From: Litoditis marina
Lineage: Eukaryota; Nematoda; Chromadorea; Rhabditida; Rhabditidae
Assembly: GCA_964036275.1 (NCBI GenBank)
Contig: OZ038436.1
Span: 7,042,579 to 7,106,578, forward strand
DNA length: 64,000 bases
Reading direction: 5' to 3'
Shown: one piece after another, positions 44,801-55,579 of the stretch
Position numbering within the stretch: the stretch's first letter is position 1
Layout: each line of letters opens with the position of its first letter
Notes under the pieces: generated by a model
Databases searched by the model: none
Seen by the model: only the letters and a program-made list of their open reading frames with translations
What the model was told of the DNA's origin: nothing
Made by a program: the position numbers and the translations under genes

Positions 44801-46840
44801 TTTCGATCAACAAAATTCAGTCCATAAACAAAAACCAACCTTCTCTGAACGATTTCCTCGAATTTTTCCTTGTGTTTTTGGAGTAGTTTATCGCATAGTC
44901 GAATGCTTCCCAACCAAGCGGTCGTCTGCTCATTTGGTAGGTCAAATCCTGGCTCCCAGATCTGAATGAAAACTTTCATTATATCGATTGTTGTGTGTTC
45001 GAACAGAAGAATTGAAGAAAACTTGTCCATCTGTGTGCATTTTCTGTTTTTTCTCTCTGTGTTCTCCTAAAATGTTCTCAGAAGAATGGTAACGGAGATG
45101 AACTCTTTTTACCGCCGCTTGTTCGCTTTTGTAAAAAAGCGAAAATAACCGATAATTCTGAGAAACGTTTATCCGCACTCGCATGTATCAGCAAGTGTAA
45201 AAAGGCTGGTGTATTTCACAGAAACCGATCCATTCTTGAGACAAAAATTATTTAAAACTATCAAAAAAATACATCTCGAAATGACCCACTCATGCTGCTT
45301 ATATTTGTATACTTTCAAACCATGCTCTCAAACTTGTGAACTGCATATTATTATTCAACCAAATATTTACTCGCATTCGCATGTTTCACCAACTATATTA
45401 AGCCTAGTGTACATTTCGGAAAACTGTTCGTTGTTGTAATCAACTATCAACATCTGAAATATATGTGCCTCAGAGGGACCAAGATTGGAGAGGTTAACTG
45501 TGCTAAACTGCCCACATTTGCGTACTCTAAAACAACGCTTTCAAAAAGAGAATAGCAACTTTTTCTTCATTTTCAACGAAAAATTCACCAGTACTCGCAT
45601 AATTTACTAAGTGGGTAACTCTCACAATTCTCATTGAGAATTTAGCAGCCTACCACAAGAACCAGTGAACCAGTACTACAAGAACCAGTGTCCAAGGCGA
45701 AGAGATATTGAGAATGTGCAGAGATAAAAATCTTTGGAAAACGATAAAGGAACACCATATTGCAACAATATGACGTGAATGAATAAATCTTGAAATCTTG
45801 AACCACAAAATACATGTAGGATCTAATAGATTGTACTAGTTATTTAAATATATAACCCAAAACGTCGATGATTAAGCACATCGCTCGTTCTTGAGTTCTG
45901 CCGTGTTTCACAAGTTCTCCGTGAGTATAAAAGCTGCTCATTTTTGAAATTTTGAAAGGCACCTCAGTTTCTCTGTTCTTGATTGAAATGAAAATTTTCA
46001 ATACATTTTGTATCGTCAAACTTACAATTTTGTTACAGAAAAACAACTCTACATTCCCAGTGGCTGTTTTTTTTAATATATGACTGGACTACACAAAGAA
46101 CTTACCAATTCGTGAGTGGCATGCGTCTTGTCGACGAAAATTTTCTGCAAAGTTTTGTCCTCGAATTGGACTGGCCAGAAGATTCTTTCCACCCTCTGCG
46201 AAAGCACCGTTTTGGTCTGTAACAAAGACAATTATTTTGAAATTATACAGCAAAACTACCTTGAAATATTTATGCGACACTTTATCGAAGTGGTTTAACT
46301 GCTCAATTTCAACTGGAAAATGTTTCACATACAAGTTTGTTTTTAAATAAATCGAAGTTCAATGAAAAATAAAGAGAATAGCACAACGTGTTCTCTTGAA
46401 GATTCAAACAGTTACTTTCTTTTAACTCTCATCATTTTCACATATTTTCAGGTAATTTACTAGGTTTTTAGGTTGTGGCCATGAGGATCACATAAAGAAT
46501 GATAACACACAGGAAAAATTTAGGTGTGTATAGTTAAATGCACAGTCACGTGAAACATGGTAAAGACAGCAGAACTCAGAAACGTACAAAGACAAAGTGC
46601 ACGATTTCTCAAAAGAATGTTAGTCCCACGTGACTATTCAATTTACTCCTAGTATAGCATTATTCTCACCTGTACTGGTCCGTATTCGATCCAGGTAACC
46701 TCGTGACCTCTACTGGCAAGTTCGTCGGCCAAATGTTTCATGGTGTACGCGTGTACCGGATAGAGGGTGGAGGGCATGAACAGCACCTTGGCGCCCCAGG
46801 TCGCCCCGGCACATAACAATAAGTACAGGGGGAGAAACAT
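32889..46840 (-). CDS. UDP-glucuronosyltransferase (UGT), complete, 13 exons
   Basis: Exons in gene order: 46840-46670, 46216-46106, 44961-44840, 44353-44289, 43008-42906, 42406-42295, 41908-41750, 40939-40838, 40453-40327, 39318-39214, 34534-34423, 34022-33917, 33107-32889. All phases join, giving 1,614 nt and 537 residues, the normal UGT length. Residues 1-17 are a signal peptide. His30 (in LYPVHAY) fits the catalytic His, and Asp142/143 ([10 protein letters not shown]) its partner. The sugar-nucleotide signature runs from FVWQYDGP through [20 protein letters not shown] and [16 protein letters not shown]-terminal transmembrane helix precedes the tail KSKKRN, an ER-retrieval KKxx end. The enzyme would conjugate sugar from a UDP-sugar to small lipophilic acceptors in the ER lumen. 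Oddity: the usual Asp-Gln after GVPxxGxPL is Gln-Gly (residues 392-393). Confidence 0.95.
34692..38620. repeat. 3.9 kb minisatellite of about 38 units (104/103 bp) in UGT intron 10
   Basis: The unit contains CATCATGGTCTAGTTCCTAC, TGGTTGGTAGACGGAGTCTC and AAGATCTCCACACTACGTGT. Units differ almost only at two places: TTTTCC (104 bp) or ATTCC (103 bp) before ATCATGG, and CTCC or CTCT after AAGAT. Rare variants are a CAGT for CATT, a GACGAAG and one TTTTCAAG. It is not a multiple of three, and the repeated 63-codon frames are artefacts. Very low divergence points to recent expansion or ongoing homogenisation. Confidence 0.95.
38640..38912 (+). mobile_element. Dispersed repeat bordering the minisatellite
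   Basis: It begins where the last 104-bp unit breaks off (after 38618). The first 50 bp (GACGTGAAGGAAAACCCGGG, CACGCGCGGCTGGGAATCGC) are unique here, and from 38682 it matches 28275-28505. It ends GTGAATGAATAAATATGTAA. A possible retroelement remnant; class uncertain. Confidence 0.45.
41215..41300 (+). other. tRNA-like box B (possible SINE or tRNA relic)
   Basis: GGTTCGAGTCC at 41275-41285 fits the RNA polymerase III box B consensus GGTTCRANNCC. The preceding 50 bp only loosely resemble box A and do not fold into a clover leaf, so this is not a functional tRNA. It lies in UGT intron 7. Confidence 0.25.
42737..42916 (-). repeat. Echo of the UGT exon 5 donor region inside intron 5
   Basis: The plus-strand sequence ATAAAACTAACTTGGTGCCT at the true junction (42895-42914; donor AA|GTTAGT) recurs as ATAAAACAAACTTGGTGCCT at 42737-42756. 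The match is 21 of 22 over 22 bp. The copy keeps a GT at the same position. Confidence 0.75.
44003..44085. mobile_element. Short palindromic MITE with TGTAGGAGTCTC ends
   Basis: GTACTGTAGGAGTCTCGGTT and CTACTGAGACTCCTACAGTA face each other within about 80 bp, in UGT intron 4. A half copy with the same end is at 44243-44275. Confidence 0.65.
46528..46656. mobile_element. MITE family T copy in UGT intron 1
   Basis: TATAGTTAAATGCACAGTCA to ATTTACTCCTAGTATA, ending only 14 bp from the donor of UGT exon 1, so it supplies sequence just inside the 5' splice site region. Confidence 0.7.
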
Positions 46841-47520
46841 CTGGATAATACTTAAATTTTAAAGTTTGTAATGTTCATTTTATCACAAAATTGAGGTTAA
46901 TTGGTATCCCCAATAACAAATAAAACATATAATAGGATTTAGCGATATTAAAAATCTACATGAATCATACAGCTATATTGATAATTTTACAATCTTAATA
47001 GTCTGGACAAAAATGCAGAAGATCAAAATAGATTCATAAACTCGAATTGAGAATTCGAAACAAACTTTAGAAAACACCAATGTTCCACTTTTTTATCTTT
47101 TAAACAATTTACACCCCTAAAAAGAAAACAGATAAATACATACATAAACATTGAGAGGTTACGTCCGCGGCTTAGTAAAGCAAAAGTTGACTATATGTGT
47201 ATACCATCTTTTGGTTATCTAATCAAACAACTATTGATCAATGAGCTTCGATTAGATAAAAACAGAGTCGTGAGCTACAAGTTACCTGGTTTTTTGGTTA
47301 ACCTTCTTTCACGTCCTGATTATGAGTATTTCCTCTGAATGCTGTCCAATGTATCACGCATCTCTCATAAGGACAACCGGAGCAACTATGTTTGATCATG
47401 TACCTTTTGACAACTAGTTAAACTGCTTTGTTATACATGTATACTTCTCACCATCTTTCAATGATTTATATCCTCTACAATAATATTAATCAAAAGATCT
47501 GGAATGGTGCATATATGTAG
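46841..47520. other. UGT upstream region
   Basis: AT-rich sequence upstream of the UGT start codon (gene reads leftward). No clear TATA box, spliced-leader acceptor or operator is obvious. It should contain the promoter. Confidence 0.4.
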
Positions 47521-47521
47521 G

Positions 47522-47652
47522 CTATACTATTAGTCAATTGCACAGTCAAGCGAAACATGTTAAACACAGCAGATCTCAGAAACGTGCAATGCCAAAATGC
47601 ACGATTCCTAATTAGAAAACTTTACGTGATTCTTCCGTTCACTTCTAGTATA
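47522..47652. mobile_element. MITE family T copy upstream of UGT
   Basis: TACTATTAGTCAATTGCACA to CACTTCTAGTATAATTC; diverged (GTCAAGCGAAAC for GTCACGTGAAAC). Confidence 0.65.
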
Positions 47653-48089
47653 ATTCACATGGAATTCGCTATAATGCTATGTTTTAAAATAGCTGATAAT
47701 ACTATTTCCAACAAGGAGGATGGTAACATAACAAATGCACCAATGAAACTTATGATAGTCGCGTGAAACATGTGAGAGAGTTAGAGAATGCGCAATTGAC
47801 ATTACCGAAACTCTCGTATAACAATTTGAAGATGTAATAGTTTTCGTAAACAATATCCATTGATTTATATCTACATCATTCTATAATTAAATATTGCTAT
47901 TTTATCTGTTTAATTGAGTCAGTGAATGCCCAGAAGACTAACGGGCCTGTTTTGGTTGTGCTTATAAAAGTCGCGTGAAACATTGGACAACATTTAGATG
48001 GAATACACACAATCATCTGTAGTTAGCCAAATGTATACTTCAGTTCCCCATCCAATAAATATTATTCTGGATTATAGAGATATATTCAC

Positions 48090-48585
48090 TTGTTGTGCGG
48101 TCACGGGGGGGGGGGATAAGTAAAGTTCTGAGATTTCACGAAAGCCTCTTCACTCTTTTACTACACCCCCCCTCCCCCTATTGCGTCTTTCAACTATTGC
48201 GTGAAACATGGGAGATGTTTAAAACTGAAAATCTAAATTGATAACTGTACATGTTTTCATATATAGAAAATTTTCTTAGAAGAAAGGATATTTAATTACT
48301 TTTTGTGCGGTCACAGGGGGGGGGGGGGGGGTAGGAAAACTTCTGGGGTTTTACGAAAGCTTCCAGGAACAGAAAAAGGGAAGCTCAAATTCACTCTTTT
48401 ACTTATTCCCCCCCCCCCCGCCTTCAGCTTTTTGAATAATTCCAAATAAGTTTATACGACTTCCGCCCAACAATGAATGAACGATATACCCTCTCAAGCC
48501 GTACATTTAACTATTGCGTGAAACATGGAAGATGTTTAAAACTGAAAATCTCAATTCATTACATTACATGTTTTCATATATCATT
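48090..48585. repeat. Tandem duplication with facing G-run and C-run
   Basis: Unit one (about 48090-48280) and unit two (about 48300-48585) both hold TGTGCGGTCAC followed by a G-run (11 and 17 G), ACTCTTTTAC followed by a C-run, then TATTGCGTGAAACATG and GATGTTTAAAACTGAAAATC. Each G-run faces its C-run about 60-80 bp away. Confidence 0.8.
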
Positions 48586-48867
48586 TCCATGACTCAAAAC
48601 TTCCTAATAGATAGCTGGCTAGTCTCTAATCGAAATTTGGTCATTACTGATCTACCTAACGGTTTAAAAGAGCAATTAGCAGAACATTTAAGTACAGTTG
48701 AATGTAGCAGACAAGTGTTATCAATGATTCGATCGATAAAAATAACTGCACCCACAATTGAAGGTCAGTCACCAGTTATGGGGCTAGAGACATTCCGAGA
48801 CGGTTTAGAGCTCGGAAAAACCATTCAGTGTATGAATACCTTCTCATTTATTTTTGTAACAGTGTAA
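48514..48867 (+). CDS. Unidentified open frame of 117 codons
   Basis: Frame from a start codon overlapping the repeat unit above. The part from about 48600 reads a normal-looking mixed composition (for example ITDLPNGLKEQLAEHLS) and is less AT-biased than its flanks. I recognise no family. It could be one exon of an unseen gene or the remnant of an element. The 5' part lies in duplicated DNA, which argues against the listed start. Confidence 0.2.
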   Translation: MRETWKMFKTENLNSLHYMFSYIISMTQNFLIDSWLVSNRNLVITDLPNGLKEQLAEHLSTVECSRQVLSMIRSIKITAPTIEGQSPVMGLETFRDGLELGKTIQCMNTFSFIFVTV

Positions 48868-48887
48868 TAAATGATTAATTTGAGACT

Positions 48888-49440
48888 TTAATTAGAGATA
48901 GAGAGAAAAAGGGCGAGAGAGGCGAGATGGAAGAGAGAACAGGAGAATATGTGGAGAGAGAGAAAAACAGGGGGAGAAATAAAAGAAAAATGAACGAGAG
49001 GAATATAGAGAAAGAGAGAGAAAAAGATAGACGGTGCAAGATAAGAGAGAGAGAGAGAGAGAAAAGAGGAAGAGGGGGAAGTACGGGAGAATGTGTGTAG
49101 AGAACTAGAGAGAAAGACAGAAGGGTGAAAGAGAGAGGGAGAGATAGAGATAGAGCGAGTGGAATATAGAGAGAGATGGAAAGAGCGAGAAGAGAGAGAG
49201 AGAAGAGAGGAACAGTATGAGAGATATAGGGACAGAGAGAAAAAGGAAAGAGAGAGCGAGAAGAGAGAGAGAAGAGAGGGATAGACAGACAGAGAAATAA
49301 TAAAATACATATATATTAGATTGATTCTCAAATTTTCCATAGTGGACTTTGTCACATGTTCAATCTATAAAGAGAGGGACTAGAGAAGAGAAGGAGAGAA
49401 AAAAGAAAGAAAGATGAAAAGAGGGAAATATTTAGAATAA
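48888..49440. repeat. Purine-rich (GA)n tract, about 550 bp
   Basis: Almost all A and G on the plus strand, with rare T and C. A minus-strand Ser/Leu/Phe frame of 155 codons over it is an artefact. Mirror-like GAGAGA stretches could form triplex DNA. Confidence 0.9.
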
Positions 49441-49934
49441 AGTGGATGTGTTTTCATTTTATTGATTCTCAAAAGTCGAAAGGTCTACACTTCTATACGA
49501 ACATCTATAGAAAGAGAGGTCAATTCCGTAATTACCCATCGCTGTATAACTTGCCCCATATTCGAGAGGTCAAGCAATTATTTGGGTTGCCTCTATTTCG
49601 ATACTAGTTTCCGTTTTGTTTTTTAGGATTTTAAGTTTCATTATTCTTCTATTTTTTCACCTTACATCATTTTCTTTTCCACAAACAGTTTTGGTCCAAC
49701 AAACACAATTGGTAAGTAAAAGAATAAATGAACTAACAATAATATAAATACTGTCTATAATAACATAAATTTTATTGCATAGATCACAGAACAAAAAAGT
49801 AGTAAGAAAAGCAACTATGTAAGTTTTTGAAAGATTCTATGGCAAAACAAATCCCAAAGGATTTTATGAGCTGAAAACTTCGTTAATTTCAATTGAGTCC
49901 AAACTTACACCATTTCGTCCTCGGCTCAGCTTTG

Positions 49935-50068
49935 ATACTGTTAGTCCGTTGCACGGTCACGTGCAACATGTTGAACACAGCAAAATTTAGAAACGTGCAA
50001 TGACAAAGTGCACGATGCCTCATTAGAATGCTAACTTCACGTGACTATTCAATTTACTTCTAGTATAT
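49935..50068. mobile_element. MITE family T copy, intergenic
   Basis: ATACTGTTAGTCCGTTGCAC to ATTTACTTCTAGTATA, with GCACGATGCCTCATTAGAAT inside. Confidence 0.7.
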
Positions 50069-51382
50069 CCGAGAGTTCAAACAACTATTTGGGTTGCCTT
50101 CGCTTCAAAATCAATAGTAAGTTTAGAAACTGTTAAAACTGAAGAATCATGCTATTTAGTTGTACCATATTCTTGTCATTCTCACCTATACTCAATCAAT
50201 TGGACCAATGTTCTAATAATAGTTCACGAGCAGTCAGCTCGGAAGTTACTATGTCGCTTAGATGTTGCAAAAGGTATAGATAACAGAATGCAGGAGTGCT
50301 CCGTGTTTTCCAAAGTGCTCTCAGAAAGTTCGTGCACAAACGCTTAGAAAAGCAAATATAGAACAAAATTTGTTTATGTAAACTAGGAAAACTTTACTGA
50401 ACTCTGCCACCGTTACGCAACGCAGCAACTTACGTTACTTGACTCAAATGTTTCATTCGAAACGAAGCGTGAGAGAGTTTGTGTGTACTGTAGGAGTGCA
50501 GCTCTGAATGGCGAAAACAATGTTTTGTTCTGGGAAATGAAACGTTGAAAACACACGTTTTGACAGAATACACGATCAATTGTATTTGATCCTGTTTTAA
50601 CTCTCGTTTTGTATGGGATTCTCTGCAATTTTGCAAAAATTCACTTTAAAAAATTTACCACCTCTAACTATCACTTTATTGTGTGAGATAAAAGAAAAAA
50701 TACACGAAATGATTTGAAAACTTCCATACTTGAACACGTTCTGCAGGTCCTTTTTCTGATTCTGAGACACATTTTTCCAAAATACTATAAAACAAAACCA
50801 TACTATTTCGAATTAGTTTAGTTTTACTAATTTATACTTTGAATCCGACCCTCTTCTCTTCTTTAAAGGTATCATTGATTTGATGAGATGTTCGAAAGAT
50901 TTTCTGATTTATGAAAACATCATTTCCTTACCAATACTCGCATGTTTCACCCAGTGTATAGAACAGGTTCTGTTTTCCCTAGAGTGATACATAGAAAATT
51001 TCTTTTCACGAAATTCTAACGAAGGTGTAAACGTACAGAGATCTTGACGAATTTGTAACTGCGAACAAGCTTGAAGGTTTAAAATCGTGAAAATCGTAAA
51101 CTCGTCCCCAGCTAAAAGATATACATTACAGAAAATATAGGTAGAGCGGAAACGTGGAAACTGCCGAAAATCGATAGTGCACTTTCATGTTGCACTCTCT
51201 CGAGTTTTGATGTGGTTCCCATATTTCACCGTGAGAACTCATTTCACCAAAAGTTCACATGTTTTATCTTCTTGAGCAACGATTGTGGATGTTTATGGAA
51301 TCATTACCACGCCGGTTGTAGAATACCAGCATTAAACGTGAAAAGTTCAGCAAACGCTTTCTTCGCGTGTTCTTTCACGTGG

Positions 51383-51424
51383 AACACTTTGAAATTCAGA
51401 TCAAATCTGAATTTCAAAGTGTTT
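51383..51424. repeat. Perfect 20-bp inverted repeat
   Basis: ACACTTTGAAATTCAGAT is followed at once by its reverse complement ATCTGAATTTCAAAGTGT. It is present in unit A but absent from the same place in unit B, so it arose after the duplication. Confidence 0.85.
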
Positions 51425-52738
51425 TAGGTGAGCATGAATCGGACTAGCTGACTAGACTATGAGTCCCACTGAGAGAACGACAAACTTCCAACAAAAAGTG
51501 GTTTTGCACCACGGTAAAGTTTTCCAAAACAGTAAAAGTTTCTCTAGGCGGCAGTTAACCTTTGTTACTGTACGTGGTTTAAAAATTGTTCTCATTAATC
51601 TGGAATTTCTATTGAATATGATCATTCGAAGTTTAATTAGCACGCTGCCAAACTCTCAGTGGGAATGGATTGCTTCGCCGATGAAGTTTCCCAATCAGTT
51701 TCCATCACCTCAGTGTTTCGTGGGCTGTTTATATATTTCATTTTGAAACAAAAAATGATAATTCTTGGACCGCGTGTTTGAAAGATGTATTGACAGAGTA
51801 AGAAGTTTTATGAGAGTTGTAGTTGTAGATGGTGAAAGATTGCAAATCTCCCAGATAGAAACAAAAACTCAGTTTCTTTTTCGGCATTCATAACCAATCT
51901 ACAATGTAGGAGTCCAGCTGGGAATGGTGACAGCTATATCTTTATAAAGTGAGTTCAAATGGGAAAAATATGAAAACATATATTGAATATTGTTCTCCTT
52001 CTGAGGAAAACAAACATATATGGTGTATGTTGTTGATCCCACTGATTTTCGACCATAAATAGGAAATGAATTGTACTTGAACTCGTTCTAAATCACATTT
52101 TTCTATAAGATTCTCGAACACTTTTTATCATTCTAGAAACAAAACGCGAACTTATAGTTTTTTTATCGAATTCTCTACTGTTTTATTCAATAATTGTATC
52201 ATTGATTTAATAAGGATGAGATGTTCGTTAAATTATGAGGACATATCGTCTTTACCCATACTCGCATGTTTCACCCAGTGTATAGAAGAGGTTGTGTTTT
52301 TCTTCGAATGATAGTTGAGACGGATATTACAACGAAGGTGTAAACGTACAGAGATCTTGACGAATTTGTAACTGCAAACAAGCTTGAAGGTTTAAAATCT
52401 TGAAAATCTTAAACTCGTCCACAGCTAAAAGATGTACATTACGGAAAAAGTAAGTTGTGCAGAAACGTGGAAAATGCGGAAAGTCGATAGTGGACTTTCA
52501 TGTTGAACTTTCTCGAGTTTTGATGTGTTTCCCATGTTTCACCGTGAGTACTCATTTCACCAGAAGTTCACATGTATCCTCTTCATGAGCGACGACCACA
52601 CAATGAATGTCTATGGAATTACCACACCTGATTTGTAGGTTGATCAGCAGACAAATCAGGTTTATCAAAGAACAACTCGAACTGAATCCAACTTACAAAT
52701 GTGGTTGTAAAACGAGAATAACGTATTCACTTTAAGTG

Positions 52739-52860
52739 ATCTACTCGGATAGCATCTGCCGATGCCCAGCCGGGTCGACCCGGCTGAGCATCGGCAACGA
52801 ACCGGCTCGGCATCGGCAGAGATGTTTCCCAGTACGCCGGTTGCAGGCCAATTCCACAAG
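52739..52860. repeat. GC-rich palindromic element with GCATCGGCA motifs
   Basis: CATCTGCCGATGCC and GGCATCGGCAGAGATG form the outer ends; CAGCCGGGTCGACCCGGCTG is a perfect inner 20-bp palindrome; GCATCGGCA or its complement occurs four times. It lies within the insertion in duplication unit B. Confidence 0.8.
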
Positions 52861-52894
52861 GAACCGGGTATTTCGTTAACCCTATCACATAGGA

Positions 52895-53475
52895 ACTTCT
52901 AGCCCACAGTTAAGACACTAGTAGAATGGTAGTAACAGTTAAACTGTGGTGATATGGTCGTAAACGTTCCGCGATTCAGTGGTAAACTAGTGGTAACGCT
53001 GAATCACGATTACTACCAGTAAATCGGTGATGTATCTCAAGTAATCTCAGAAATTAACTAATTATCTAATACCACACGAGATACCTATACTAGATACGGA
53101 TGTCTGCGAGAGTTGTCTGCCGGCTTCTGGATGTTTTCGGTTTAATTACCCAAGTTTGAGGTACTTTTCACCTCTGAAGCGAACTTAGTATTTAGTACGT
53201 GAGGACTAGATACTAGAGGTGCCATGAAATGATAATTAAATTTTGTTTTATAAAAAAAATAATTTTTAAGTGTTTTATTTTCGATAATTCGAAATAATTT
53301 CACTGCGGTTTTACTGCAGTTGAACTACAGCTTTACTGGCGTTTTACTGCAGTAGCGACACTGTACTACTACCGTTTTACGACTGGTGATACTGCAGTAA
53401 CACTACCAGTAAAACGGCAGTAGTACGGTGTCGCTACTGTAGTAGAACGCCGGTTTTATCTTTACAGTGCAGGTA
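52895..53475. repeat. Foldback element built of TTTTACTGCAGTA-like motifs
   Basis: CACTGCGGTTTTACTGCAGT, GGCGTTTTACTGCAGTAGCG, ACACTGTACTACTACCGTTT and their reverse complements (AAACGGCAGTAGTACGGTGT) alternate and pair across 53300-53460. The left part (52900-53035) repeats GGTAGTAA/TTACTACC. No coding capacity. Confidence 0.7.
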
Positions 53476-53685
53476 ACCTATTACGTTTCAGTTACTCTTA
53501 TTATTTGCCGTTTTCAGTAATTTTTCTTAGCATTATCAGATCTCATGTCTAAATGTTGTGTTGATTTGTTTTCTTTTCCCCCTTTTCTTAAGTTCATGTA
53601 GTTAGGTCATTTTTGCTTGAAGTCGGTTCTCATGCATATGAACAATTGAATTATTGTTATTGTTATTATTATTAATTATTATAAC

Positions 53686-53805
53686 ACTAACCGGGTTACA
53701 GGGTTACCTGGTTAACCCTTTTGTTAACCTCTTTGTAACTCTTTTTACAATGTATTTTGGGGAAATTGGGGGTTACGAAGTGAACCAAGTAACCCGGTTA
53801 AATTG
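53686..53805. mobile_element. Palindromic element with TAACCGGGTTAC ends
   Basis: CTAACCGGGTTACAGGGTTA and CAAGTAACCCGGTTA are inverted ends; the inside repeats GGTTAAC/GTTAACC. It sits at the right edge of the insertion in unit B. Confidence 0.7.
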
Positions 53806-54263
53806 TGAACTGGTTGCAGCACCACTAAATGACAGAATAACACGTGAGAAGGTCAGCCCTTTCTTCACGTGTCCTTTCACGTGGAACCCTTTGAAATTCA
53901 GATCGAATTCTTGCCGCTTCAGATGATAGCAATCCACCTTCTCTCCGCTCTCCTTTGCCGATGAAGTTTCCAAATCTGTTTTCATCACCCAAGTGTTTCA
54001 CGTGCTGTTTATAATTCCACTAAAAGCTAAAAATGACAATAGCTCATTATTCCACCCCGTTAAATAAACTCTTACAGTAGAATAAGAGCTTTATTAGAGT
54101 TGTAGAGTTGTAGATAGTAAAAGATTGTGGAACCTCCAGATAGAAACGAAAGTTCAGTTTATTTTTCCGAAGTCTGTACAAATCATTACTTTTTTCCCTT
54201 TCGTATTTTGCATGAACTCAGTATCAAAATCAGTACCAAGTTGACTTATCGATCACACGTGAC

Positions 54264-54265
54264 CC

Positions 54266-54330
<65 letters not shown>
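54264..54330. repeat. (CT)n microsatellite
   Basis: About 33 CT units, intergenic; the frames over it are artefacts. The rest of 54330-55560 shows no recognised feature. Confidence 0.95.
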
Positions 54331-54334
<4 letters not shown>

Positions 54335-55579
54335 ATCTCTCTTTGTTGCTTTTCGGAGAGAAAGCCCCCATGTGATTTGTCTGCAATGATAAGGAGGTGA
54401 GAGTCAGACTGGGAGAGTGGCGAGAGACGCAGACACATCAGGCGATCGCTCAATGAGTTCTCGCTACCTAGCGGATTCCACTTTGCATTGCCTTCAAAGA
54501 ACACTCAATTTCTCGTTCACTTTTTGTTTACCCATTTCTGCAGTGTATTTAAATCAACATTAACATAATTAGAAAAGTTCCCAGTCGCTTTCAGAGCGAA
54601 ATAGTGAAGAAAAACGGCGAAAATGAAGTTTTTAATGGGTTTTCCATGTCAAATGGGTGTTTTTTCTAGCGGGTTTGTTGGTTTTGTTCCAGGAAAACGT
54701 ATTATTGTGGTTCCTGGGAGTTTTCATAGTTTGCTAGACACTTCACTTTAACTTTTCTCTTCTGAATTCATAATTTGACTCAATTTTGATTTTCGCGGAA
54801 CGCAAATCGCAAGTTTCAGTCTTTTTCGTAAGCTAGCTTTGCTCCAACTGCCGAGTTGCACTTCAGAAGTAGGTATCACTAAGTAAACTAGCATTTACCG
54901 GTAGAGTTACTCCTACTAAAAAAAACGGAAAAAAGTTCGTTTTCATTGACGACCGTCTTTTCACGGTGTGTTAATATAATTTTTGGAAATTGGAATGTAT
55001 GAAGAGTTTCAAAGTTATGTATTCTTTTCTATACCATGTATCTTCATTCCGGAATTGTATATCTTTTGATTCTAACCGTGTATTATGAAATTCCACATGT
55101 TTTCGTGGGGCGAACACGCTAGCAAAGCAATCAACAATTGTTGAGGTTCAATGTTCGAACAACGTTCATATATGTAACATTTAGTAGTACTACTACTATA
55201 GTACATTGTTTATTCACGTGAAATGTGAATAAACAGCAAGAGAAAAATGAAACCGTTTGTCAATTTGTAGTTTCTATATATCTGATGTCTATAATATTGA
55301 ATTTTGAGTCAACGAAACAAATTCTCCAAATTCAGCCAAAGTCAACCAAATTCTCCAAATTTCAGCTGAAAACCGTCCGTTCTTCTATGTTTTTTTTGCG
55401 GCTATTTAGCCACGATTGTCAATTGATCAGTGTAGTACAATGAATGAACATAGCGTGTGAAATCTCATTTTAGCCCCACGAAATATATAGTAATGTATTA
55501 CCAGCTCGTTGTCATGTTTTTGTTATTACCACCTTTTTGTGCAAATTCACCTTCTTCAATGTCATTGGCTGTTTTTTAG

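Larger units (their letters stand above)
50700..54190 (+). repeat. Old direct duplication; second copy expanded by palindrome insertions
   Basis: Unit A (about 50740-51905) and unit B (about 52080-54190) share ordered blocks, for example ACTCGCATGTTTCACCCAGT (50938 and 52260), GTAAACGTACAGAGATCTTG (51027 and 52341), CACGTGGAAC with TTTGAAATTCAGATC (51380 and 53880) and GCCGATGAAGTTTCC (51676 and 53957). Between matching blocks 51310-51338 in A, unit B has about 1.2 kb (52630-53840) of palindromic elements. No coding exon was recognised. Confidence 0.8.

Noticed and set aside
48888..49355. 155-codon minus-strand frame
   Set aside because: Low-complexity Ser/Leu/Phe translation of a purine tract.
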